The position numbers were made by a program, and so were the translations under genes. This document shows positions 57,367-64,000 of a stretch of DNA of 64,000 nt, one piece after another. Numbering within the stretch: the stretch's first letter is position 1; each line of letters starts with the position of its first letter. A model generated the notes under the pieces. It searched no databases. It was not told where the DNA came from and was given only the letters and a program-made list of their open reading frames with translations. Origin of the DNA: Clostridium ganghwense (lineage in GTDB: Bacteria > Bacillota > Clostridia > Clostridiales > Clostridiaceae). The DNA lies in the NCBI RefSeq assembly GCF_026735165.1, contig NZ_JAPQES010000001.1:806001-870000 (forward strand). The letters are read 5' to 3'.

Positions 57367-58674
57367 ATGACTAATAAAGAATTAAAAAAGTTAGTTTGCA
57401 GTACTATTGACAATAATGCAGAAAAACTCATAGATTTTGCTAAAAAGCTTGATGAGTGTCCAGAGCTTGGATTTAAAGAAAATAAAACCTCAGAACTTGT
57501 AGCAAATTTTTTTGAAGAGTTAAATCTCCATTATAAAAAGAATTTAGCTATAACAGGTGTAAAAGCCAAATTAAAAGAAAACTGTGAAGGTCCTAATATA
57601 GCTATTCTTGGTGAATTAGATGCAGTTCTTTGCCCAACTAGTTCTAAGGCAGACCCCCTAACAGGAGCAGCTCATGCATGTGGTCATAACCTACAACTTA
57701 CAGCAATGATAGGTGCAGCCTTAGGATTAAAATTATCCAATATATCTGATACACTTCATGGTAATGTAACATTTATGGGGGTTCCTGCTGAAGAATTTAT
57801 AGAAATTGAATATAGAGAAAAACTTCATAAAGAGGGTAAAATTCATTTCTTTGGAGGAAAACAAGAACTTATATATCTAGGTGAATTTGATGATGTAGAT
57901 ATTTCTATGATGATGCACTCAGATAAAAACACACCTGAAACTAAAGTCTCTGTTGGTGACACAAGTAATGGCTTTATGGCTAAAACTATTCAATATCTTG
58001 GTAAAACTGCTCATGCAGCTGAAGCTCCTCACGAAGGTATTAATGCTTTAAACGCAGCGATGATAGGTCTTATGGGAATAAATGCTCTTAGAGAAACTTT
58101 TATAGATGAAGATCATGTTAGAGTTCATCCTATTATTACTAAAGGTGGCGATACTGTTAATAGCGTTCCATGTGATGTTAGACTTGAAACTTATGTTAGA
58201 GCTAAAAGCATGAAATCAATTGAAAACACTCACACCAAAGTAGATAATTCTTTAAAAGCAGGTGGTTATGCTGTAGGTGCAGAAACTATCATAAAAACAA
58301 TCCCAGGTTATTTACCTTTAAACTGCGCCAAAGATTTAAACAACTTATTTGTTGATAACACTTTAAAACTAATTCCCAAAGAACAAGTTATCAATGCGGG
58401 ACATTTTGGTGCTTCTACAGATATGGGAGATTTATCTCATATAATACCTACAATACATCCTTTTATAGGTGGTGTTACTGGTGCTCTTCATACAGAAGAT
58501 TTCCATGCAGTAGATTATTATTCAGCCTGCATATTACCTGCAAAAATATTTGCTATGACCGTAATCGATTTATTAAGTAATAATGCTGGAAAAGCTAAGG
58601 AAATCAAAGCAAATTTTAAACCTTTATTAACCAAAGAAGAGTATATAACTATGATGGAAAACTATTTTAGCTAA
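57367..58674 (+). CDS. M20 family amidohydrolase/metallopeptidase
   Basis: A 435-residue cytosolic zinc hydrolase of the amidohydrolase (AbgB/IAL) branch of M20. Seen: ILGELDAV near residue 75, HACGHNLQLTA near 100 with metal ligands, GVPAEEF near 138 with the catalytic Glu, MMHSDKNTPE near 180, GKTAHAAEAPHEGINALNAA near 213 and ALHTEDFHAVDYY near 375 with the last His. Substrates in this branch are N-acyl or dipeptide-like compounds, such as p-aminobenzoyl-glutamate. The start is ATG 57367, eight bases after AAGGAG; a GTG at 57358 overlaps that site. It is followed 24 bp later by two membrane-protein genes in one operon. Confidence 0.88.
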   Translation: MTNKELKKLVCSTIDNNAEKLIDFAKKLDECPELGFKENKTSELVANFFEELNLHYKKNLAITGVKAKLKENCEGPNIAILGELDAVLCPTSSKADPLTGAAHACGHNLQLTAMIGAALGLKLSNISDTLHGNVTFMGVPAEEFIEIEYREKLHKEGKIHFFGGKQELIYLGEFDDVDISMMMHSDKNTPETKVSVGDTSNGFMAKTIQYLGKTAHAAEAPHEGINALNAAMIGLMGINALRETFIDEDHVRVHPIITKGGDTVNSVPCDVRLETYVRAKSMKSIENTHTKVDNSLKAGGYAVGAETIIKTIPGYLPLNCAKDLNNLFVDNTLKLIPKEQVINAGHFGASTDMGDLSHIIPTIHPFIGGVTGALHTEDFHAVDYYSACILPAKIFAMTVIDLLSNNAGKAKEIKANFKPLLTKEEYITMMENYFS

Positions 58675-58698
58675 ATATTTTAAAAAGGGGGATTTTTA

Positions 58699-59502
58699 AT
58701 GAAAAATTGGAAACTTCATGGAATAGTTCTTATTTTAGTAATTATATCTGAACTTATAGGTACTTTTAAATTTAAATGTGGTCCTGGAACTATAGTTTTA
58801 TTACCTATGCTATACGCCTTAATAATAGGCATATTTTTAACTCCTAAATTCTTAAAGGTGGTAAACCAAAAAGATATGTCTAATGCAGGAAGCTTAATAA
58901 CTATAACGCTAATGTTACTTATGGCTCGTTATGGTACTTTAATAGGTCCAAGTTTACCTAAAATAATAAAAGTTGGACCTGCTCTCATTTTCCAGGAACT
59001 AGGAAATATAGGGACTATTTTTCTTGGTATACCTCTAGCTGTTATGCTAGGTCTAAAAAGAGAGTCTATAGGCGCTGCTCATTCTATAGCTCGTGAACCA
59101 AATGTAGCCTTAATAAGTGATGTTTATGGTATGGATGGTGCAGAAGGCCAAGGAGTTATGGGTGTATATATATGTGGTACAGTTTTTGGAACTATATTTT
59201 TTGGTGTAATAGCAAGCTTTTGTGCTGCATACCTACCCCTACATCCATACTCATTAGCTATGGCTTCTGGCGTTGGAAGTGCTAGTATGATGACTGCCTC
59301 TGTAGGCTCTTTAAGCACTATGTTTCCTCAAATGAAAGATACCTTAGCTGCTTTTGGTGCTGCAAGTAACATGCTGTCTGGTCTTGATGGATTATATATG
59401 TCATTATGGATAGCACTACCCATTTCAGAATGGCTCTATAGAAAAACATACAAAATCAAATATGGAACTTTACCTACAATAGAAGCAAAGGAGGGTAAAT
59501 AA
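58699..59502 (+). CDS. DUF3100 membrane protein
   Basis: A 267-residue protein with about seven to eight hydrophobic helices. It matches the DUF3100 pattern: LHGIVLILVIISELIGTFKF at the start, GPGTIVLLPMLYALIIGI near residue 27, MLLMARYGTLIGPSLPKI near 73, GAAHSIAREPNVALISDVYG near 129, and GVGSASMMTASVGSLSTMFP near 190. The glycine/serine-rich re-entrant-like stretch near 190 recalls secondary transporters. No function is established. It lies between the M20 gene and a small membrane-protein gene that starts by one-base overlap, so it is probably the larger part of a two-protein transporter for the M20 substrate. Confidence 0.82.
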   Translation: MKNWKLHGIVLILVIISELIGTFKFKCGPGTIVLLPMLYALIIGIFLTPKFLKVVNQKDMSNAGSLITITLMLLMARYGTLIGPSLPKIIKVGPALIFQELGNIGTIFLGIPLAVMLGLKRESIGAAHSIAREPNVALISDVYGMDGAEGQGVMGVYICGTVFGTIFFGVIASFCAAYLPLHPYSLAMASGVGSASMMTASVGSLSTMFPQMKDTLAAFGAASNMLSGLDGLYMSLWIALPISEWLYRKTYKIKYGTLPTIEAKEGK

Positions 59503-59948
59503 TGAAGACAAAAGACATTTTATTTATAATGATTATAGTAGCAATTTTATCCTTAGTAGGTAACTTAATAGGCTATAAAAACGGAATTATAGAATCCCTT
59601 CCCGGAATGCTAATACTTGTTGGAATTTGTGTTGCTGGAGTACTATTATCTAAAATTATTCCTATTAAAATTCCAAGTGTAGCATATATAGTTTTAATTG
59701 GTTGCCTTTTAACTTTTCCTGACTTTCCATTTGCATCTTCTATTTCAGCTTATGTAAAAAAAGTCAATTTCTTATCTCTAACAACACCAATACTTGCTTA
59801 TTCAGGTATTTCAATAGGAAAAGACTTAGACTCTTTTGCAAAAATTGGTTGGAAATTAGTATTATTATCTTGTTTTGTCTTTATAGGCACTTATTTATCA
59901 TCAGCTATTATTGCTCAAATAATATTAAAAGCTATTGGTCAAATTTAA
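59502..59948 (+). CDS. Small membrane protein, partner of DUF3100
   Basis: A 148-residue protein with about four to five hydrophobic helices: near 6-26, 30-48, 58-76, 90-105 and 116-140. TPILAYSGISIGKDLDSF near residue 87, then IGWKLVLLSCFVFIGTYLSS, resembles the last third of GltS/KdgT-type secondary carriers, but no family can be named with confidence. Its ATG overlaps the TAA of the DUF3100 gene by one base (TAATG), with AAGGAGG inside that gene, which implies coupled translation at equal amounts. It is the last gene of the M20 operon. Confidence 0.8.
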   Translation: MKTKDILFIMIIVAILSLVGNLIGYKNGIIESLPGMLILVGICVAGVLLSKIIPIKIPSVAYIVLIGCLLTFPDFPFASSISAYVKKVNFLSLTTPILAYSGISIGKDLDSFAKIGWKLVLLSCFVFIGTYLSSAIIAQIILKAIGQI

Positions 59949-59989
59949 TATTTATTATTATATATATATTATTTTAATGATTATTCAAA

Positions 59990-60021
59990 AGAAGTTTAGA
60001 GAATTCATTCTCTAAACTTCT
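59990..60021. terminator. Bidirectional terminator after the M20 operon
   Basis: AGAAGTTTAGAGAAT (59990-60004) pairs perfectly with 60007-60021, loop TC. Its right arm reaches the stop codon of the convergent receiver-zinc ribbon gene. The core is shared with the hairpin at 15779-15826. Confidence 0.9.
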
Positions 60022-60463
60022 ATAAACGTTGTCCACAAAAGGGACAAAATATAATCTTTTCAAACGATTCACCTAGTTCATTGCCACAGTATGGACAAAA
60101 TTTCATCTTAGTACTGTGTTTCTTCTTTTTTTCTAAAGTCTCTACTAATCTATCTCCATTTATAGGGGTATGAATAACTTCATCCACTCCATTTTCTTTA
60201 TAATCATCTATATTTAAATCATTACTTGAAGACAATATACAAAGTACACTTGGATTAATATTTTTAATTTTTTTTATAAGCCTATCTCCTGTTATTTCTT
60301 TCATTATTAAATTAACGATAATAATATCTGGAGAAAATTCTTTCATCATTCTCTCTGCTTCATATTCATCACCTAACTCAACACTATATCCTAATCCCAT
60401 AAGTAAATCTTTTATAATAATTTTCTCAAATTTACTATCATTAATAAGAAGTACTTTTTCCAC
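60020..60463 (-). CDS. Degenerate receiver domain fused to a C-terminal zinc ribbon
   Basis: A 147-residue protein. Residues 1-115 have the response-regulator receiver pattern (KVLLINDSKFEKIIIKDLLM; FSPDIIIVNLIM; ILSSSNDLN). However, the phosphoacceptor position is Asn51 in IIIVNLIM, and the conserved Lys is Thr99 in IHTPIN, so it is unlikely to be phosphorylated in the normal way. The last 30 residues form a zinc ribbon with C123-C126 and C140-C143 (CPYCGNEL and CPFCGQRL). The start is GTG 60463, seven bases after AGAGGTGA; an in-frame ATG at 60544 lies in an inverted repeat and lacks a ribosome site. Its partner and role are unknown. Confidence 0.8.
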   Translation of the reverse strand: MEKVLLINDSKFEKIIIKDLLMGLGYSVELGDEYEAERMMKEFSPDIIIVNLIMKEITGDRLIKKIKNINPSVLCILSSSNDLNIDDYKENGVDEVIHTPINGDRLVETLEKKKKHSTKMKFCPYCGNELGESFEKIIFCPFCGQRL

Positions 60464-60500
60464 CCTCTCATCACCTCTAATATTTATGTAATCCATTATA

Positions 60501-60547
60501 TGTTTGAATAGAAATATATTCTTATTCAATATATTTCTATTCAAACA
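60501..60547. repeat. 20-bp perfect inverted repeat upstream of the receiver-zinc ribbon gene
   Basis: TGTTTGAATAGAAATATATT (60501-60520) is exactly complementary to 60528-60547 across a 7-nt loop. It lies 38 to 84 bp ahead of the GTG start, on the 5' side of the gene, and so is not a terminator of that gene. It could be an operator or a leader hairpin. Confidence 0.85.
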
Positions 60548-60658
60548 CCAATCTTATAATTATTATTATAAATTAAATTTTATACTATAAAAAGTAATTT
60601 TCTTCGGTTTCACATATAATCATAACATTCTACTTTAAATATTTCAAAAAATCAAAAA

Positions 60659-60694
60659 TTAAGCAACCCAATAAAAAAATATCGAGTTGTTTAA
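60659..60694 (-). terminator. Terminator of the opp/dpp operon
   Basis: TTAAGCAACCC (60659-60669) pairs with GAGTTGTTTAA (60684-60694) allowing G-U pairs, and a T run follows on the minus strand. It lies 45 bp past the last gene of the operon. Confidence 0.75.
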
Positions 60695-60738
60695 TTTTTA
60701 ATTCCATACAATTATTCTCTTTTTCTCTATTCCCCTTT

Positions 60739-61707
60739 TTAATCATATAAATGACATGCTACCATATGTGTATTTTCTATTTGTTTCATTTTCGGCTCTT
60801 CCATTTTGCAAATTTCCATACATTTACTACATCTCGTATGGAATCTACATCCCTTAGGAGGATCAATAGGGCTAGGAACATCTCCCTTTAAAATTATCCT
60901 ATCTTTTCTTTTTGTAGGATCTGGTATTGGAATAGCTGAAAGAAGAGCTTGTGTATAAGGATGTTTGGGATTATCGTACAACTCGTCATCATTACCTATC
61001 TCAGCTAACTTTCCAACATACATAACTCCCACACGACTACTTACATGTTTAACTACATTTAATCCATGTGCTATAAATAAATAAGTCAAATTAAATTCTT
61101 TTTGAAGATCATCTAGTAAATTTAGTACCTGTGCCTGAATAGATACATCCAGTGCAGATACAGGTTCATCACAAACAATTAATTTGGGATTAAGAGCTAA
61201 TGCTCTCGCTATACCTACTCTTTGTCTTTGACCTCCACTAAATTCATGAGGATATCTATTTCTTTGATAAGTAGCAAGTCCAACACATTCTAATAATTTT
61301 CTTACCCTCTTTTCAACATCTTCTCCTTTGGCAATATTATTTATTTTAATGGGCTCAGCAATTATATCACCTATAGTCATTCTAGGATTTAAAGAAGCAT
61401 ACGGATCCTGAAATATAATTTGTATTTCTTTCCTTAACTCCTTTTGTCTTTTTTTATTAGCATCAATAATATTTTCATCATTAAAAATAATCTCTCCACT
61501 AGTAGGCTTGAGTAAATTTACAATCATCTTTCCCGTAGTAGACTTTCCACATCCTGACTCTCCTACAAGTCCTAAAGTTTCACCTTTATATATATCAAAA
61601 GTTACATCATCTACTGCTTTTACGTTATTTGTAACTTTGTTAAATACTCCTGAACGTATTGGAAAATATTTTTTCAAATTCTTAACCTGTAACAATACTT
61701 CTGACAT
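60739..61707 (-). CDS. oppF: Oligopeptide/dipeptide ABC transporter ATPase (OppF/DppF)
   Basis: A 322-residue ATPase. Seen: Walker A GESGCGKST near residue 53, Q loop FQDPYASLNPRM, signature FSGGQRQRVGIA near 157, Walker B LIVCDEPVSALD, and the C-terminal oligopeptide-transporter segment with CRFHTRCSKCMEICKMEEPK near residue 290, a cysteine cluster typical of DppD/DppF. It is the last gene of an opp-type operon (B-C-D-F order) and follows oppD by 14 bp. Whether the substrate is di- or oligopeptides, or nickel, is not evident, since no binding protein is in the window. Confidence 0.93.
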   Translation of the reverse strand: MSEVLLQVKNLKKYFPIRSGVFNKVTNNVKAVDDVTFDIYKGETLGLVGESGCGKSTTGKMIVNLLKPTSGEIIFNDENIIDANKKRQKELRKEIQIIFQDPYASLNPRMTIGDIIAEPIKINNIAKGEDVEKRVRKLLECVGLATYQRNRYPHEFSGGQRQRVGIARALALNPKLIVCDEPVSALDVSIQAQVLNLLDDLQKEFNLTYLFIAHGLNVVKHVSSRVGVMYVGKLAEIGNDDELYDNPKHPYTQALLSAIPIPDPTKRKDRIILKGDVPSPIDPPKGCRFHTRCSKCMEICKMEEPKMKQIENTHMVACHLYD

Positions 61708-61721
61708 TGCGCTTCCCCCTT

Positions 61722-62678
61722 TTAGCTATACAAAAAACACCTAACTTCTCTGCCATTAACATTAACTAATTCAGGTTTTTCCTTTGTACATCTCTCTATG
61801 CACTTAGTACATCTTGTACTAAAAGGGCACCCTTTAGGTAAATTTAATGGGTTAGGAACTACCCCTTCTATCATAAAAAGTTTTTCTTTCTTATTATCTA
61901 CTTTAGGTATAGAGTTTAAAAGTCCTTCAGTATAAGGATGAAGTGGCTTTTGGAATATATCTCCTACCTTTCCTTTTTCCACAATTTGACCTGAATACAT
62001 AACTACAACTTTGTCAGCAGTTTCTGCAACTACTCCTAAATCGTGTGTTATAAGTAAAATAGATGTTCCGAACTTATTCCTTAACTTTAACATCAAATCT
62101 AAGATTTGTGCCTGAATAGTTACATCTAAAGCAGTAGTGGGCTCATCTGCAATTAAAAGTTCTGGCCTACAAGCAAGAGCTATAGCAATCATCACACGTT
62201 GTCTCATACCACCACTCATTTGATGTGGATAATCTTTGATTCTTTTTTCTGGAGAAGGAATTCCAACTAACTCAAGCATTTTTACAGCTTCTTTAGCTGC
62301 ATCCTTTTTACTCATGTTCTTATGTCTAATTAATGTTTCACATATCTGCCTTTCTATAGTGAAAACAGGATTTAAGGACGTCATAGGCTCTTGAAATATC
62401 ATAGATATTTTATCTCCTCTTATATCCTGCATTTGTCTTTTGTTTTTTTCTAATAAATCTTCCCCATCAAATAAAATTTCGCCGTCTACTATTTCTCCTG
62501 GGGGACTCTGTATCAATCTCATTATAGATAAGGAGGTTACACTTTTTCCACTACCAGACTCTCCAACAATAGCAACAACTTCTCCCTTTTCTACTTCAAA
62601 ATCCACACCATTTACCGCATTAACAATTCCGGCTTTTGTTTTAAATTGAGTTTTTAAATTTTTAACTTTCAATAACAT
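61722..62678 (-). CDS. oppD: Oligopeptide/dipeptide ABC transporter ATPase (OppD/DppD)
   Basis: A 318-residue ATPase. Seen: Walker A GESGSGKS near residue 39, [12 protein letters not shown], signature [12 protein letters not shown] near 153, Walker [13 protein letters not shown], and the C-terminal cysteine cluster [20 protein letters not shown] near residue 284. It pairs with OppF as the two ATPases of a peptide importer. It begins after a GGGGGGG ribosome site and lies 14 bp downstream of oppC. Confidence 0.94.
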   Translation of the reverse strand: MLLKVKNLKTQFKTKAGIVNAVNGVDFEVEKGEVVAIVGESGSGKSVTSLSIMRLIQSPPGEIVDGEILFDGEDLLEKNKRQMQDIRGDKISMIFQEPMTSLNPVFTIERQICETLIRHKNMSKKDAAKEAVKMLELVGIPSPEKRIKDYPHQMSGGMRQRVMIAIALACRPELLIADEPTTALDVTIQAQILDLMLKLRNKFGTSILLITHDLGVVAETADKVVVMYSGQIVEKGKVGDIFQKPLHPYTEGLLNSIPKVDNKKEKLFMIEGVVPNPLNLPKGCPFSTRCTKCIERCTKEKPELVNVNGREVRCFLYS

Positions 62679-62692
62679 CTAGTGTCCCCCCC

Positions 62693-63601
62693 TTAATTGC
62701 GTAATCTTGGATCTAAAGCATCACGAAGTCCATCACCAAATAAATTAAATGCAAGTACTGTAATTGTTATAGCTATTCCTGGGAAAACAACTATATGAGG
62801 TGCATTGAAAAAATACCCTCTTCCTGAACCTAGCATACTTCCCCACTCTGCAGCTGGTGGTTGCACTCCTAATCCTAAAAATCCTAAAGCTGCAGTATCC
62901 AAAATTGCTGAAGATACACCTAATGTAGCACGCACAACAATTGGCGAAATAACATTCGGTAAAATATGTTTAAATATTATTGCACTATCACTATTTCCTA
63001 TTACTCTAGCTGCCTGAATATACTCGCTTTCCTTTACAGCTAAAATTGAACTTCTAACTATACGTGCATATTCAGGAATAGTAACAATACTAATTGCAAT
63101 AATAGCTTTATCTATACCACGACCTAGTGCACTCATAAAAGCTATAGCCAAAAGTAGTGATGGGAACGCTAAAATTACGTCCATAAATCTCATGATAAGC
63201 ATATCTATTTTCCCACCATAATATCCTGCAACAGATCCTAGTACAGTTCCTATAGTAAGAGCAAAAGCAACCGCAGTTATACCAACTCTCAACGAAATTT
63301 TTGTGCCATCTATAATTCTACTTAAAATATCTCTTCCCTGCTCATCAGTACCAAACCAATGTAACTTTGATGGTGTTTGTAAGCTTTGAGATAACTCCCC
63401 CACATTAGGATCATAAGGCATAATATATCGCCCTAAAATAGCTATAATAATCAAAATTACAATTATAATCATTCCAAATATAGCTGTCTTATTTTGTTTT
63501 AACATATCCCACATTTCTCTCCATTGAGAAAAACTCTTTTCTTCTTTTAGTTCTTCAGTTCTATCTATAAACTTATCTTTTATTTCTAAATTGTTTTCCA
63601 T
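62693..63601 (-). CDS. oppC: Oligopeptide/dipeptide ABC transporter permease (OppC/DppC)
   Basis: A 302-residue inner-membrane permease. A cytoplasmic N-terminus (about 38 residues) leads to the first helix (AIFGMIIIVILIIIAILGRY), followed by the OppC segment HWFGTDEQGRDILSRII near residue 82, the EAA loop EYIQAARVIGNSDSAIIFKH near 202, LGFLGLGVQPPAAEWGSML near 240 and the final GLRDALDPRLR. It follows GGGAGG. It lies between oppB and oppD, as is usual. Confidence 0.94.
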   Translation of the reverse strand: MENNLEIKDKFIDRTEELKEEKSFSQWREMWDMLKQNKTAIFGMIIIVILIIIAILGRYIMPYDPNVGELSQSLQTPSKLHWFGTDEQGRDILSRIIDGTKISLRVGITAVAFALTIGTVLGSVAGYYGGKIDMLIMRFMDVILAFPSLLLAIAFMSALGRGIDKAIIAISIVTIPEYARIVRSSILAVKESEYIQAARVIGNSDSAIIFKHILPNVISPIVVRATLGVSSAILDTAALGFLGLGVQPPAAEWGSMLGSGRGYFFNAPHIVVFPGIAITITVLAFNLFGDGLRDALDPRLRN

Positions 63602-63614
63602 ACTAAGACCTCCC

Positions 63615-64000
63615 TTAAGAATATTTGATTCTTGGGTCTAACTGAGCATACAATAAATCTACAAGTAAATTTACAACGACAAATATTATAGCTAACATCA
63701 TAACCGATCCTTGAACTACAGGATAATCTGATTTTAAAATTGCATCTACAGTATAACTCCCAACTCCTGGCCACGAAAAAACACTTTCTGTTAAAACTGC
63801 TCCTCCAAGTAGAGAACCCAATTGTAATCCTATTACTGTAATAATTGGAATCAAAGCATTTCTTAAAGCGTGACTTAGTATAACAGTTTTTTCAAAAATC
63901 CCTTTTGCTCTTGCAGTACGTACATAATCCTGTCTTATTACTTCAAGCATTGTAGATCTGGTCATACGTGTAATTATAGCAGTCGAATATGATGCTAGAG
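63615..64000 (-). CDS. oppB: Oligopeptide/dipeptide ABC transporter permease (OppB/DppB), C-terminal part
   Basis: Partial: about 128 C-terminal residues are visible, running off the right edge without a stop or start. Seen: ASYSTAIITRMTRSTMLEVI at the edge, the EAA loop DYVRTARAKGIFEKTVILSH, then helices ending LLVDLLYAQLDPRIKYS. Upstream residues lie outside the window. The ATG at 63963-63965 is internal (Met of TRMTRS) and should not be taken as the start. It is the first visible gene of the opp operon, followed by oppC after 13 bp. Confidence 0.92.
   Translation of the reverse strand, partial: LASYSTAIITRMTRSTMLEVIRQDYVRTARAKGIFEKTVILSHALRNALIPIITVIGLQLGSLLGGAVLTESVFSWPGVGSYTVDAILKSDYPVVQGSVMMLAIIFVVVNLLVDLLYAQLDPRIKYS

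Noticed and set aside
63586-63774. Short Cys/Arg-rich frame overlapping the oppB end
   Set aside because: It is out of frame with intact oppB and lacks any independent support.

Overview
The window is strongly AT-rich and densely coded, and most genes have clear AGGAGG-type ribosome sites. It holds a complete butyryl-CoA pathway (thl, hbd, crt, bcd, etfBA), Rex, NfnAB, an [FeFe]-hydrogenase-like protein, a VanW protein, a type I pullulanase and HrcA/CIRCE-controlled groESL. Together these indicate a butyrate-forming anaerobe of Clostridium sensu stricto. The species cannot be fixed from the sequence alone. No rRNA, tRNA, transposase, phage gene or CRISPR array was found; it reads as core chromosome with one small non-coding mobile element.

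Layout. 1-3.8 kb: ligA (cut by the window edge), pcrA and a TrpR-like regulator, all on the minus strand. 3.8-4.4 kb: a non-coding interval with a MITE-like element flanked by a 9-bp target duplication. 4.4-7.4 kb: a bitopic coiled-coil protein with a membrane polysaccharide deacetylase, then an amino-acid ABC transporter without its ATPase. 7.6-17 kb: pseudouridine synthase, a 710-residue Y_Y_Y-repeat protein, pullulanase, VanW protein, M42 peptidase, PAP2 protein and a YaiI-family protein. 17-21.7 kb: a secreted YcdB/SLH-like protein, then an ECF sigma factor with a DUF4179 membrane protein. 21.7-30.4 kb: pgi, a phosphoesterase, an alpha/beta hydrolase, an orphan histidine kinase, pgmB with a GalT-like protein, CPBP and VanZ membrane proteins, and an unlisted 56-residue gene. 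30.4-33.7 kb: guaB-guaA behind a guanine riboswitch with a terminator. 33.8-44.3 kb: a TtcA-like protein, groESL, two membrane proteins, a putative group B [FeFe] hydrogenase, an Ogg1-type glycosylase, a NUDIX protein and nfnAB.

44.5-53.6 kb is the metabolic centre. crt-bcd-etfB-etfA lies behind Rex and a near-perfect Rex operator. hbd-thl lies separately behind a sigma-54 enhancer-binding protein and a 16-nt match to a sigma-54 promoter. A 62-bp decayed fragment of hbd sits just after etfA, where hbd stands in the classical crt-bcd-etfB-etfA-hbd operon. This implies that the ancestral hbd was lost there and that the working copy is now under different control. Rex (NADH/NAD), bifurcating Bcd-Etf and NfnAB, and the hydrogenase-like protein form a coherent redox set.

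54-64 kb: an ABC-F protein, alanine dehydrogenase, an M20 amidohydrolase operon with two membrane proteins of unknown function (DUF3100 plus a 148-residue partner), a degenerate receiver-zinc ribbon protein preceded by a 20-bp perfect inverted repeat, and an opp/dpp peptide transporter running off the right edge. Several gene starts were moved to an internal codon where the ribosome site or promoter requires it; each case is noted.
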